64,000 bases of DNA from Teredinibacter franksiae. GTDB lineage: Bacteria > Pseudomonadota > Gammaproteobacteria > Pseudomonadales > Cellvibrionaceae. The translations under genes were made by a program, and so were the position numbers. Shown piece after piece: positions 55,201 through 64,000 of the stretch. The notes under the pieces are model-generated. The model did no database searches. It was not told the DNA's origin and saw nothing but the letters and a program-made list of their open reading frames with translations. Location: assembly GCF_014218805.1 (NCBI RefSeq), contig NZ_JACJUV010000001.1, positions 1,748,501 to 1,812,500 on the forward strand, written 5' to 3'. How positions within the stretch are numbered: position 1 is the first letter of the stretch; every line of letters starts with the position of its first letter.

Positions 55201-57249
55201 TTCAATGGCCCGGTAAATTTTGATGAGCATGGAAACGCCGATGTAAACGTCGACATCCCTGACTTCAATGGTCGTTTACGACTCATGGCTCTCGCTTTCG
55301 GAGGCAATGAGTTTGGCCATAGCGATACAGAAGTTACCGTAGCCGCCCCCATTGTTGCCGAAATCGCTATGCCTCGTTTTCTCGCCGCAGGCGATACCAG
55401 TGAGATTGCACTGGACATCCAGAATCTTACCGAACAAACACAAACAATGCAGGTCGAGTTGGAAACCGAACACCCCCTCCAGCTCAACGCCAAAACTCAA
55501 AACATTACACTGGAAGCAAAAGCAAAAACCACCTTACGCTATACCGCCAAAGCGATTGGTCACAGCGGGCTTGCCAGTATTGTTGCGCGTATTTCCGGTA
55601 ACGACATCGAAGACTTTAGCCGCAATTGGAAGCTCGGCGTGCGCCCTGCGTACCCTGCCGTGACAAAAAGCATATACAATGTTTTGCGACCAAGTGAAAC
55701 GTTTGAACTATCGGCTTCACTTCTGCCCAATGCTCTAGAAGACACCCTGCAAGCGAACGTTACGGTGTCACCCACAATCAATTTCAACATTAATGATCAA
55801 TTAAAAAACCTATTGCGCTACCCATACGGCTGCCTGGAGCAAACTTCGAGCCGAGCATGGCCACTCACCTACGCAACACCTGAAAACCAGCAGCGCTTTA
55901 ACATTGACCCCATAAGCGACGAAAGACGCAAAGACATGATGCAAAAAGGCATCGACCGCATTTTAAGTTTTCAACGTAGAAATGGCTCCTTCGGATTATG
56001 GAGCAACGATTCACCCGAAGAGCACTGGCTTACGGTTTACGCCACCGACTTTTTACTACACGCTCAACAACAAGGAATGGACGTACCAGGAGCTGCGCTG
56101 AATAAGGCTATGGCGCGAATTAAACAATACCTACAGGGCTCGCGAACGTTTGTTCGTCAAAGATGGTCCCGTGCGCCGGACCACTATGCCTTTGCCACTC
56201 GCGCCTATGCCGGTTTTGTTTTAAGCAAACTTAATCGCGCCCCACTCGGTGCACTGCGCAATCTCTACAACCGGGATATGGATGATGCCAACTCGGGCCT
56301 TTCTCAAATTCACCTGGGGCTTGCTCTATTAAAAATGGGGGACAAGCACAACGGTGACCAAGCACTGGATAAAGCCCTAGGCAATTTCAACAACGACTAC
56401 AGTTACTGGGGAGATTACGGCAGTAATATTCGCGATATAGGTATGAGCATTTATTTACTGCTCGACAATAACCAGCGAGAAAACCAAGCCCTGGAACTTT
56501 CGATTAAGCTGCAACAAGCGGTGCGCGAGCGACGCTGGCTGAGCACCCAGGAGCGTATCAGCTTGTTTATGGCGGGCATTGCGCTTGAGCAAGACATTAA
56601 TTCACCCTGGCAGGCCCAATGGCAGTTAGCCGGTGCCCCCAAAGAAAGCTTGCATCAAAGCCAAGCGTGGTCACGCAATTTAAACGCCGCTAAAGTTCAA
56701 CAAGGTTTTAGCCTGAACTCGAACCACGACAAACCTCTATACCTCAGTGCGATGATAAACGGCTACGGTAAAGAACCACCCAAACCGGAAAGCAATGGTA
56801 TCTCCGTGATACGACGCTGGTATAACAGCAAAGGGGAGGAAATTATTCCAAACAGCGTCAATGCGGGCGACTTACTGTTAGGGCATATTGAAATCATGTC
56901 TGAAAAACGGGTGGCCGATGCACTGGTTATTAACCTGCTACCGGCGGGTTTGGAACTGGAAAACCAAAATCTCGACCATGCCGTTTCCTTCAAGGATTTC
57001 AAGATAGACGGCGAGTCCATAGCCGAGCTGGAGAAAAACGCTGACATTAAGCACCGAGAATATCGAGACGACCGCTTCGTTGCAGCCCTTGACCATAAGC
57101 GGCACAGAAACAGCCATGTATTTTTCATGGTGCGCGCGGTAACCCCTGGTAACTACGCAGTGCCACCACCAATAGTAGAAGATATGTACACACCGGAAAC
57201 CCGAGCAATAGGGGAGTCTATTCTCAGCATGAAAATCATAAAAAAGTAG
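52204..57249 (+). CDS. bacterial alpha-2-macroglobulin lipoprotein (YfhM-like)
   Basis: A 1681-residue periplasmic lipoprotein: lipobox LLNGC (Cys21), a Ser/Thr/Pro-rich linker, then a long chain of MG domains (YAPRDLYRPSEIAQFSALLR is a typical MG1-3 mark). The thioester motif is intact, CLEQ at about 1210 in YPYGCLEQTSSRAW, followed by the alpha-helical thioester domain. It should trap proteases that reach the periplasm. It lies directly upstream of pbpC, the usual pairing in proteobacteria, where PBP1C repairs cell wall after attack. Confidence 0.93.
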   Translation: MARLTFIVKILLLTALLLNGCSKAPESPSVTPTKAPLEEKNSGVSQDTENNGPADTINLPANREPSTAETTLANRPEQTAPNEQPSSSATPTQSIDAAPPISVLDISESNREGKNGILVTFSAQVNSAEDLQSYFAVHTENGDSVDGSWIVDDSLRKVWFMNTEPASRYKVTVNPGIPALNGSELFFSFSDTITTRRLQPSINFDSDGAILPLNYRSGLPVVTVNIDEVDVDFFRIGAEHISDFTDYAKRYGRKGWYAQRLSKFGTLAYSARFQLDAPKNTRVKRDLNIQSFEQLQVPGLYLAVMRKAGDYDNKEITWFSITDIGLHVRQYKNQLDIHASSLTTGKPLAGVELELIDNKNLVIANNTTTKKGLASFNGHYPNAQLLVGKTNNQYTLLNLQQPALDLSEFDLGSRPQLPNELFIYAPRDLYRPSEIAQFSALLRNHDGKLSPTSVLTGNIRNPSGSSVKSFKWQPDDLGYFQYTWSIPDSAPTGKWELVVTGVMEKPVTYKFNVEEFLPERMKLSLGKNAETTFINGAHSALKIPVLGEYLYGAPASGNKFSSLLQVSQWREPVESLKSYVFGDIKDKNFSTMEELPDIQLDKNGEATLTISSAWKNAYSPLKVNVVGSLYESGGRPVTRAHPVLMWPQDTLLGIRPHFGEANPKPGSQAVFDLVSANHLGELSAAKSVEVKLIREDRQYFWEYNQQRGWHWNYSEKEFPVTSETLSLNGKKPTTVSYPVEWGRYRLEVSNLAEGSQGKNLTSLQFFAGHNWYYDWRNAKSAAAARPDKINLALDKNAYQANDVAQLKILPPADGEVLILVESDRPLWSKKTKASTKGTVVEIPINSNWDTHNLYISALLIQPASKKLSTTPKRSLGLIHLPLDREERRLNVEIKTPDAIRPSTTLNARLSVKNFTGPAEKTRVTLAAVDVGVLNITDFETPDPFDYFFGKRRYTVDAKDIYADVIAQNQAEKAKHRYGGDADLVRGGKKPQSEVRIISLFNGPVNFDEHGNADVNVDIPDFNGRLRLMALAFGGNEFGHSDTEVTVAAPIVAEIAMPRFLAAGDTSEIALDIQNLTEQTQTMQVELETEHPLQLNAKTQNITLEAKAKTTLRYTAKAIGHSGLASIVARISGNDIEDFSRNWKLGVRPAYPAVTKSIYNVLRPSETFELSASLLPNALEDTLQANVTVSPTINFNINDQLKNLLRYPYGCLEQTSSRAWPLTYATPENQQRFNIDPISDERRKDMMQKGIDRILSFQRRNGSFGLWSNDSPEEHWLTVYATDFLLHAQQQGMDVPGAALNKAMARIKQYLQGSRTFVRQRWSRAPDHYAFATRAYAGFVLSKLNRAPLGALRNLYNRDMDDANSGLSQIHLGLALLKMGDKHNGDQALDKALGNFNNDYSYWGDYGSNIRDIGMSIYLLLDNNQRENQALELSIKLQQAVRERRWLSTQERISLFMAGIALEQDINSPWQAQWQLAGAPKESLHQSQAWSRNLNAAKVQQGFSLNSNHDKPLYLSAMINGYGKEPPKPESNGISVIRRWYNSKGEEIIPNSVNAGDLLLGHIEIMSEKRVADALVINLLPAGLELENQNLDHAVSFKDFKIDGESIAELEKNADIKHREYRDDRFVAALDHKRHRNSHVFFMVRAVTPGNYAVPPPIVEDMYTPETRAIGESILSMKIIKK

Positions 57250-57360
57250 GTGGTCACTGATCAACCCTAAATGATTAACAGATACGTCAATTAGGGCTGG
57301 TTCCGCCAATACTCTTTTTTATAGATTGTTATTTTAATTGGTAGCCGCACAGGACGTGCG

Positions 57361-59727
57361 GTGGGCACCTCGATACTACAGATAAAAACCATGAGATTAC
57401 CCAAGAGAAAGACGGCACTATTTCTAACGGCCAGTATCTGTAGCCTCATTGCGCTAGCCTTTTTATTCGATTCTCTGTTCCCGCTAAACCTCCCAAATAA
57501 CAACAACCTCTTCGCTCACGTGGTAGTAGATAAAGACAACCGCCCCCTGCGCGCCTTCCCCGATAAAAATGGTGTTTGGCGCTACGAGGTAAATCTAGGT
57601 GAGGTGTCCCCACTCTACATCGAAGCACTTTTGAACTACGAAGATCGGCGCTTCTGGTACCATTTTGGTATCGACCCAATCGCCATACTTAGAGCCAGTT
57701 ACAGCAACATTAAAAATGGCAAAATTGTCTCTGGTGGTTCCACTATTTCTATGCAGGTTGCACGACTATTGCACCCGCACTCACGCTCGCTCAGCGGCAA
57801 ACTTTATCAAATACTGCGAACACTACAGCTGGAATGGCAATTATCAAAAAAGGAAATCCTCGCGCTCTACTGCAATATCGCTCCCTTTGGCGGAACCATT
57901 GAAGGCGTTCAAGCCGCCAGCTTTACCTACCTCAACAAACCCGCAAGCGAATTAACACGAGCAGAAGCCGCATTACTGGCGGTACTACCACAGTCACCGA
58001 CACGCCTTCGACCCGACCTACATCCGCAGAAAGCACAAATAGCCCGAAATAAAGTGCTCGACCGTTTGCAAGGCTTCGACAAATGGACACAGACCGAAAT
58101 AGAACAGGCCAGGTTAGAGCAGGTTGTCGCATACCGCCATCAAGCACCGCAACATGCCCCCTTACTCGCCCGCAGGCTGCTACAACAAAACACGCAAAAT
58201 CGTCGGGTGATTAAAACAACCATTGATGGCGATCTACAGCGCGCACTCGAAGACTATATTCGCTACTACGTTGAACATCAGCCAGATAAAACCTCGGCTG
58301 CCGCGCTTGTTATCGATAACCGTGACAGCGCCGTTTTGGCTTACATTGGCACGGCCGATTTTGGCAACCGTGAACGCTTCGGCCATGTCGATATGGTGAC
58401 CGCTATACGTTCACCCGGCAGCACGCTCAAACCTTTCCTCTATGCCATGGCAATGGATAAAGGCCTGATTCATTCTCACACCCTTATGAGCGATACCCCA
58501 CGAAGTTGGAATGACTACCGCCCAGGGAATTTTAGTGGCGGATTTTCAGGCCCAGTAAGCGCAAACGAAGCCTTGCAGCGCTCACTGAATATTCCTGCCG
58601 TTACGCTACTGGATAAATTCGGCCCAGCGGATTTTTCCGCACGCCTACAAAACGCCGGCATACAATTATCCATGCCCAATGCCCACGCAAATCTCGCTAT
58701 TATTTTGGGTGGTGTCGGCACAAACCTGGAAGACCTCGTGCGCGGTTACTCCGCATTTGCCAACAGGGGAAAAACCCAAAAACTACAATTTTCACCTAGG
58801 CATGAAACACCTCAAAAGCGATATTTCTTTAGCCCACAAGCCGCTTGGATAACGCAGGATAGTTTAAGTAACGTAAGCCGCCCCGGCAGTGTTCACGGTA
58901 TAGCCGCGCTGGCCGGCAAAAAGAAATTAGCTTGGAAAACCGGCACCAGCTACGGCTTTCGTGATTCCTGGGCCATAGGCGTAGATGCACGCTACACCAT
59001 AGGTGTGTGGGTTGGGCGACCCGACGGAACCCCCAACCCCGGTGCTAGCGGACGATCCCATGCCGGCCCGCTACTGCATACAATCGCAGACCACTTACAA
59101 GATGCTCGCCAAGCCGTTACACAGCCAAACGGCATAACGCAGCGTGAAATTTGTTGGCCTCTGGGCACACTGAAGAACGAACAACCCAAGAACTTTTGTC
59201 ACAAAAGCCAGCTCGCCTGGGTAATGAACAACACCATCCCACCAAGCTGGCCCGACCGGCTCCATCCGCTAGCCTCAAACCCCACCACGATTCAAATAGA
59301 TCCAAAAAATCAACGCCGAGTGCATAGCGGTTGTAACCATAATCTAAAAACTGAAACGAAAACCGTTGCCCTCTGGCCATCAGAGCTAGAACCCTGGATA
59401 CCCCAGCGCTACCGAAGGCACAATCAATTACCTCCGCTCGCTCGCCATTGCATAACCGGGCTAGGCAATGAAACTGAAATTAGAATTAACGGCCTTGAAA
59501 ACGGAACCCGGTTCGCCGCACCGGTAAATTCAAATACAGCCCCAACGATAAAGCTGCAGGCAACCGGCGGTGAAGGCGACCAGCATTGGTTTATAGACGG
59601 TCGTTTTCATCACAGAAGCACTAACCTCACTTCAGCTCAGGTCACTATTGCCCGAGCGGGCCTATACCAAATAGTAGTAGTAGACAGCGCAGGAAATCTG
59701 GATAAAGTTCAGATCGAAATTCAATAG
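57361..59727 (+). CDS. pbpC: penicillin-binding protein 1C (bifunctional transglycosylase/transpeptidase)
   Basis: A 788-residue class A PBP. N-terminal membrane anchor (LFLTASICSLIALAFLF); GT51 transglycosylase with catalytic E94 in NYEDRRFWYHFGID and GGSTISMQVARLL; transpeptidase with SPGSTLKP (Ser nucleophile, about 351), SLN and KTGTS at about 526; and the C-terminal PBP1C domain (SNTAPTIKLQATGGEGDQHWFIDG). The start is GTG 57361, six bases after AGGA; ATG at 57391 (MRLPKRK) is the alternative and looks more like the family start. Downstream partner of the macroglobulin. Confidence 0.93.
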   Translation: MGTSILQIKTMRLPKRKTALFLTASICSLIALAFLFDSLFPLNLPNNNNLFAHVVVDKDNRPLRAFPDKNGVWRYEVNLGEVSPLYIEALLNYEDRRFWYHFGIDPIAILRASYSNIKNGKIVSGGSTISMQVARLLHPHSRSLSGKLYQILRTLQLEWQLSKKEILALYCNIAPFGGTIEGVQAASFTYLNKPASELTRAEAALLAVLPQSPTRLRPDLHPQKAQIARNKVLDRLQGFDKWTQTEIEQARLEQVVAYRHQAPQHAPLLARRLLQQNTQNRRVIKTTIDGDLQRALEDYIRYYVEHQPDKTSAAALVIDNRDSAVLAYIGTADFGNRERFGHVDMVTAIRSPGSTLKPFLYAMAMDKGLIHSHTLMSDTPRSWNDYRPGNFSGGFSGPVSANEALQRSLNIPAVTLLDKFGPADFSARLQNAGIQLSMPNAHANLAIILGGVGTNLEDLVRGYSAFANRGKTQKLQFSPRHETPQKRYFFSPQAAWITQDSLSNVSRPGSVHGIAALAGKKKLAWKTGTSYGFRDSWAIGVDARYTIGVWVGRPDGTPNPGASGRSHAGPLLHTIADHLQDARQAVTQPNGITQREICWPLGTLKNEQPKNFCHKSQLAWVMNNTIPPSWPDRLHPLASNPTTIQIDPKNQRRVHSGCNHNLKTETKTVALWPSELEPWIPQRYRRHNQLPPLARHCITGLGNETEIRINGLENGTRFAAPVNSNTAPTIKLQATGGEGDQHWFIDGRFHHRSTNLTSAQVTIARAGLYQIVVVDSAGNLDKVQIEIQ

Positions 59728-59772
59728 TGTAAAATACCCTCGTTTTCCAAGGCCCAAGGTTCATCCGTCGTT

Positions 59773-60585
59773 ATGACACCCACACTATCTCCCGCACTAT
59801 CTCCTGAATATCTCTCTCGTTTCGGCGGCATTGCCCGGCTCTACGGCAAAGAGGCCCTTCAAGCCTTAAGCCATGCACACTTTGCCGTCATTGGCCTGGG
59901 GGGAGTAGGTACCTGGGCTGCAGAAGCTATGGCTCGCTCTGGTGTAGGTGAGTTAACGCTCATAGAACTAGACGATGTGTGTATAACTAACACCAATAGG
60001 CAAATTCACACCCTACAAAGCACTATTGGGCAACCCAAGAACCAGGTTATGAGCGAGAGACTGCTGGCGATTAACCCCGAACTTAAACTGCACACCCATC
60101 ACGATTTTCTCACCAAGACCCATGTCGAAAGCTATATAGGTAATCAACACCATGTGGTAGTGGATGCTATGGATTCCGTGCATGTGAAAGCCGCGCTCGC
60201 GGCCTATTGCACGCGCAACAAAATACGCCTGATAACCTGCGGTTCTTCCGGTGGCAAACTCGACCCCAGCCGCATTACCTGTGGCGATCTCGGCAGCACT
60301 AAAAGCGATCCACTTTTGTCTAAAATGCGTAACCTGCTTTACCACTCGCATAATTTCACTAAAACCAATAATCGCCGCTTCCGTATCGATGCCATTTATT
60401 CCGAAGAACAAATGGTGTATCCAAAACCAGACGGGTCGGTATGTAGCCGTAAACAATTTTTAGACGATGGGGTTAAATTGGACTGTTCAGCAGGCGTAGG
60501 CTCTTCGGTTATGGTAACGGGCGGCTTCGGGTTTGCCGCAACGAAGCGAGCGATTGATCGACATCTAAAAAAGTCTGCTGAATAA
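59773..60585 (+). CDS. tcdA: tRNA threonylcarbamoyladenosine dehydratase TcdA
   Basis: A 270-residue E1-like (ThiF/MoeB) enzyme that cyclises t6A37 of tRNA to ct6A. Nucleotide loop VIGLGGVGTWAAEAMARSG at about 38-56, ELDDVCITNTNRQIHTL (the family's DNVxxxNxNRQ), DAMDSVHVKAALAAYC, and the adenylation region SSGGKLDPSRITCGDL. The C-terminus is GFGFAATKRAIDRHLKK. Length agrees with the family. Confidence 0.93.
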   Translation: MTPTLSPALSPEYLSRFGGIARLYGKEALQALSHAHFAVIGLGGVGTWAAEAMARSGVGELTLIELDDVCITNTNRQIHTLQSTIGQPKNQVMSERLLAINPELKLHTHHDFLTKTHVESYIGNQHHVVVDAMDSVHVKAALAAYCTRNKIRLITCGSSGGKLDPSRITCGDLGSTKSDPLLSKMRNLLYHSHNFTKTNNRRFRIDAIYSEEQMVYPKPDGSVCSRKQFLDDGVKLDCSAGVGSSVMVTGGFGFAATKRAIDRHLKKSAE

Positions 60586-60765
60586 GTTGAGCTGCCCTTG
60601 ATTATCGCTGGAGAAGTTTGTTTACATAATAAGCGGGCAAACACGCTCACGCCGCTTACCATCCGTTGATGCTTTGCCCGGAATATTGCTCTACGGCCTC
60701 CTAGCGCTTTCAATTTACATTGCGTCTACCGGAACAGAATTTTAACCACTCGCAGCATAAAAATC

Positions 60766-61302
60766 ATGACCATAATTATTCGTGAAGAAAAATCAGATCA
60801 AGCCCCTGCACAGCTTATTCAAAAGGCGGCGTTTGGCGCCGATGAAGAGGCAAACCTTACTCAAAATTTGCTTTTTGACCCCAGTGCACAGCCCAGCCTA
60901 TCGTTACTCGCCTATTACGATGAACAACCCGTTGGACATATTCTTTTTAGTCGTGTTTCGCTTGCACACCATCCCAACATACAGACAAGCCTTCTTGCAC
61001 CACTTGCTGTTTTACCCGAGTTTCAACGTCAGGGAATTGGCCTTGCCCTTATTCGGGCGGGCTTGGAGGAACTTAAGCAAAGGGGAGATACGCTGGCTTT
61101 TGTACTGGGGCATATCAACTATTATCCCAAAGCGGGGTTTTTCCCTGCCCATACGCTGGGCATAGCCGCGCCCTACCCTATTGAGGAAAGCCTTGCTGAT
61201 GCCTGGATGGTTCACACCCTTGGCAACCCTCAGCCGAAAAAATTCAGCACTCACGTTATTTGCGCCAACACCCTAATGCGGCCTGAATATTGGGCCGAAT
61301 AA
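60766..61302 (+). CDS. GNAT N-acetyltransferase (YhbS-like)
   Basis: A 178-residue acetyltransferase: IIIREEKSDQAPAQLIQKAAF, GHILFSRVSL, LAPLAVLPEFQRQGIGLALIRAGLE (acetyl-CoA loop QRQGIG), VLGHINYYPKAGF and GIAAPYPI. This is the YhbS-type COG3153 group. Substrate unknown. Single gene convergent with TatD. Confidence 0.88.
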   Translation: MTIIIREEKSDQAPAQLIQKAAFGADEEANLTQNLLFDPSAQPSLSLLAYYDEQPVGHILFSRVSLAHHPNIQTSLLAPLAVLPEFQRQGIGLALIRAGLEELKQRGDTLAFVLGHINYYPKAGFFPAHTLGIAAPYPIEESLADAWMVHTLGNPQPKKFSTHVICANTLMRPEYWAE

Positions 61303-61423
61303 AGCGACACTTGATTATTCGCCGCACCTCTAGAGTCTACTAATTACTTTTGGCCTCTGCGCGTACTCGCGTAACAGCTATGTACGTTTATCCACAAGCC
61401 AAAAGAAATACGGTGTGGTGCCA

Positions 61424-62236
61424 TCAGTCACTTAAACAAAATAACGTTTGTGCATTGCTAGTTGTTGCCTGAGCAATGCGAGCGAAGCTAATAGATTTAA
61501 GCTCTGCAAGCGATTGCGCAACTTCTATTATTCGTACAGGGCTATTGTGTTGCCCTTGCCTGCCATTTAACGGCATATCGGGGGCATCCGTTTCTAACAA
61601 CAAACTTTCTAACGGCATCGTCCGTATTGCCTCACGCGTTTTACGCGCGCGCTCATAGGTGATACTTCCCCCTACGCCTAAATAGAAACCACGCTGCCAA
61701 TAGGCGCTTGCGGTCTCTACCCTGCCGGTGAAGCCGTGTACAACACCGCGCAAGCTGGGGAATTCATTCAAACATTGCAACATTTCGTTGTGCGCTTTTA
61801 CACAGTGGAGAATCAACGGTTTATTCAACTGCAACGCCAATCTGCAATGCCAGCGTAATACGTTTAGCTGCTCGGCCAAGGGCTGCTCACCATTCTTATC
61901 GAGCCCACACTCGCCAAGCGCGACACATTTCCGGTGACCCACCGTCGATAAAAGTAATTGTTCGAGCTTTCGCAACTCAATTTCTACAACCGCGTCGGCC
62001 CCTAAAACCTCCTGTATCCACCAAGGATGTAACCCTAGAGAAAAATACAAACCTTGATAGCGCTCACACAATTCGGGAAGCCGTAGCCATTGCTCAGGCG
62101 ATACACCGGGAACAATTAAACGGGAGATGCCTAAGTTATTGCAGGACTTTAAAATATCTGCACGGTGCGAGCTAAATGCATCAAAATCAAAATGGCAGTG
62201 AGTATCGATACATTGAAGCTTCCCTGATTCCGTCAC
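61424..62236 (-). CDS. TatD-family metal-dependent hydrolase (YjjV-like)
   Basis: About 270 residues: IDTHCHFDFDAF metal site at the N-terminus, LGLHPWWIQE, ALGECGLDKNG, LILHCVKAHNEML, GVVHGFTGRVETA and LLLETDAPDMPL. TatD proteins are deoxyribonuclease or D-aminoacyl-tRNA-deacylase-type enzymes; this one is closest to YjjV by eye. The start is set at GTG 62236 because the family begins shortly before the THCH motif and GGTAGG lies upstream; ATG at 62293 would add 19 residues. Confidence 0.88.
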   Translation of the reverse strand: MTESGKLQCIDTHCHFDFDAFSSHRADILKSCNNLGISRLIVPGVSPEQWLRLPELCERYQGLYFSLGLHPWWIQEVLGADAVVEIELRKLEQLLLSTVGHRKCVALGECGLDKNGEQPLAEQLNVLRWHCRLALQLNKPLILHCVKAHNEMLQCLNEFPSLRGVVHGFTGRVETASAYWQRGFYLGVGGSITYERARKTREAIRTMPLESLLLETDAPDMPLNGRQGQHNSPVRIIEVAQSLAELKSISFARIAQATTSNAQTLFCLSD

Positions 62237-62631
62237 CAGATACCTACCACCAAAACCGATTAATAGGCCACAGAGTCTGACAAAAACCTCCACGGTTTAC
62301 CAGCGCCCCCATCTATTCCACCGCATACACTCATTACTTCTGAGGTGTTTCGGACGTTCCACAACAATAAAGTGACACTAACATTCGCGTCACCAAGGCA
62401 AATACCCAACAAATACCGCTCAATGAAAGCGCGAACAGCCCCCCTTAGGTTTGACGCCAACGCATACGGCATAACTTTTTTCCAGCAAATATTTTTCCTA
62501 AATTAGCCGAATAGCATTAGACAAGACCAACACAATTCATGCGCACGACATCCTCACATAATATGTAATACAATTCATATCGCTTTCATCGCGTTTGACA
62601 ATAACAATATTCATAAAACCAGGAGCTCAAC
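62237..62631. other. divergent promoter region of TatD and arabinofuranosidase genes
   Basis: About 390 bases. TTGACA at 62595-62600 suits a -35 box for the arabinofuranosidase gene, but no good -10 follows at 17 bases. A good AGGAG is placed eight bases before ATG at 62632. No other feature seen. Confidence 0.4.
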
Positions 62632-64000
62632 ATGTACGCTGTTTCACGATTTGTCCTGAGCGTTTGCACACTTTTGATGCTTGCCGCAGGCACACAAGCA
62701 AAAAATGACACCACGGTGGTTGTCGATACCGCTAAACCCGGTGCCACTATCCATCGAAATATTTACGGCCAGTTTATGGAGCATCTTGGCCGTGGTATTT
62801 ACGAGGGTATTTGGGTAGGAGAAGACTCCGATATCCCCAATACGCGCGGTTACCGAAAAGACGTACTCAATGCGCTTAAGGAATTACAAGTGCCACTGCT
62901 ACGCTGGCCCGGCGGCTGCTTTGCTGACGAATACCACTGGCGCGATGGCGTTGGCCCACGAGCACAACGCAAGCGCACGATCAATACCACTTGGGGTGGT
63001 GTAATAGACGACAACGCGTTCGGCACCCACGAATTTATGGCGTTAGCCGAAATGCTGGATGCCGAAGTGTACGTAAATGCCAACCTCGGAACTGGCACCC
63101 CTCAAGAGATGGCCGCATGGCTGGAATATATGACCGCCGATGGCGACTCTACCCTCGCGCGTGAGCGTCGCGCCAATGGCCGAGACAAACCGTGGAAGGT
63201 GCACTACTTTGCCATTGGCAATGAAGCTTGGGGCTGCGGCGGCAATATGACTCCAGACTATTACGCCAGCCTCTACAAACGTTACGCCACTTACGCTAAA
63301 ACACCACAGGACAATCGACCTATCATGATTGCCAGCGGTGGAAACGATGACCGCACCGATTGGACCCAAACGCTAATGGAACAGGTACCTTACGATAACT
63401 GGAGTATGCGCATGCAAGCCATATCCCATCACTACTACACCCTGCCTACCGGAAAATGGGATAAGAAAGGACGCGCACTTGAATTTGCTGAAGATGAGTG
63501 GTTTTCCACGCTAAAACAAACACTGCGTATAGAGGGCATGATTGAGAAAAACGTCGCCATTATGGACAAGCTAGACCCGGACAACAAAGTAGGCTTCTAC
63601 GTAGATGAATGGGGTACTTGGTACGATGTTGAGCCCGGCGAAAACCCCGGTTTCCTCTACCAGGAAAACACATTACGCGATGCCGTACTCGCCGGCCTCA
63701 ACTTGAATATTTTCCACAAGCATGCTCGCCGAGTGCACATGACCAACATTGCACAAATGATTAACGTTTTACAGGCGATGATTCTGACCGACAAGGAGAA
63801 AATGGTACTTACGCCTACCTACCACGTATTTAAAATGTACATTCCCTTTCAGGACGCCACCTCATACCCCGTCTCGATAAAAAACGATAAACGCTATAGC
63901 TATGGAGACGAATCAATTCCGGGTGTAAGCGCTTCGGCAGCCAAAGGAAAAGACGGCAAACTGTGGTTAGCGTTGGTCAATACCAACCCGAATGAAACAA
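62632..64000 (+). CDS. secreted GH51 alpha-L-arabinofuranosidase (partial, cut by the window)
   Basis: 456 residues, the 3' end lies beyond the window. Signal peptide (RFVLSVCTLLMLAAGTQA|KN), then a GH51 (beta/alpha)8 domain: IHRNIYGQFMEHLGRGIYEG, RWPGGCFADEYHW, YFAIGNEAWG with the acid/base Glu198, and GFYVDEWGTWY with the nucleophile Glu326. It removes arabinose side chains from arabinoxylan, arabinan or similar polymers. A signal peptide places it outside the cytoplasm, whereas many GH51 enzymes are intracellular. Well-placed AGGAG. Confidence 0.93.
   Translation, partial: MYAVSRFVLSVCTLLMLAAGTQAKNDTTVVVDTAKPGATIHRNIYGQFMEHLGRGIYEGIWVGEDSDIPNTRGYRKDVLNALKELQVPLLRWPGGCFADEYHWRDGVGPRAQRKRTINTTWGGVIDDNAFGTHEFMALAEMLDAEVYVNANLGTGTPQEMAAWLEYMTADGDSTLARERRANGRDKPWKVHYFAIGNEAWGCGGNMTPDYYASLYKRYATYAKTPQDNRPIMIASGGNDDRTDWTQTLMEQVPYDNWSMRMQAISHHYYTLPTGKWDKKGRALEFAEDEWFSTLKQTLRIEGMIEKNVAIMDKLDPDNKVGFYVDEWGTWYDVEPGENPGFLYQENTLRDAVLAGLNLNIFHKHARRVHMTNIAQMINVLQAMILTDKEKMVLTPTYHVFKMYIPFQDATSYPVSIKNDKRYSYGDESIPGVSASAAKGKDGKLWLALVNTNPNET

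Noticed and set aside
61347..61415. CTTTTGGC ... GCCAAAAG inverted repeat between the GNAT and TatD genes
   Set aside because: Arms of eight bases about 40 apart, no T-run; possible bidirectional structure but too weak to call a terminator.

Overview
The window looks like chromosomal DNA from a marine, polysaccharide-degrading gammaproteobacterium, probably of the Cellvibrionaceae type (Teredinibacter / Saccharophagus / Cellvibrio relatives). The basis is the mixture of large TonB-dependent receptors with EEVVVTG/EEVIVSG-type N-termini, a secreted GH51 arabinofuranosidase, a type VI secretion cargo module, and housekeeping genes of gammaproteobacterial type (YfbR, TcdA, PbpC, TatD, YcaQ, EF-G). 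The genus is inferred. No rRNA, tRNA, CRISPR array or intact insertion sequence was seen.

Layout. 0.06-4.9 kb: a small GDCCVxC metal-binding-type protein, then a T6SS cargo operon (DUF2169 accessory protein, thiolase-like protein, PAAR-like/nuclease effector, DUF3396-type immunity protein). 5-9.4 kb, minus strand: HD hydrolase and YcaQ-like glycosylase, a cold-shock-domain protein, a GGDEF cyclase, and a decayed second cold-shock gene. 9.5-14.9 kb, minus strand: a DUF4157 polymorphic toxin with an Arg/Ser-rich linker and a likely nuclease tip, a DUF2130 coiled-coil protein, and an SPFH protein coupled to a small membrane protein. 15.5-21.2 kb: a SUKH protein, a small gene behind a LexA-like box, an ABC exporter, YfbR, a GDSL lipoprotein esterase and a methyltransferase.

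21.5-26.1 kb is a tight six-gene operon: DUF4382/DUF5666-like lipoprotein, small exported protein, DUF3106 protein, outer-membrane beta-barrel, ECF sigma factor and DUF3619 membrane protein. It faces a TonB-dependent receptor. 28.6-32.1 kb is a graveyard: a TonB receptor broken by a frameshift and a stop, joined directly to the C-terminal part of a large secreted glycoside-hydrolase-like gene that itself carries two frameshifts and two stops. This looks like a lost polysaccharide-utilisation locus.

32.2-44 kb: an Ldh-family oxidoreductase, a CadC/ToxR-like regulator with phased 10-bp repeats next to two exported-protein genes, an EamA transporter, a periplasmic TPR protein with a DesK/DesR-like two-component pair behind two palindromes, and a stand-alone EF-G. 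44-52 kb: a YgjV protein, a 903-residue TonB receptor, rhomboid, LysE exporter, acetyltransferases (one frameshifted), an isochorismatase-fold protein without its cysteine, and YciI. 52.2-64 kb: an alpha-2-macroglobulin lipoprotein followed by PbpC (the usual periplasmic-defence pair), TcdA, a GNAT, TatD, and the start of a secreted GH51 arabinofuranosidase cut by the window edge.
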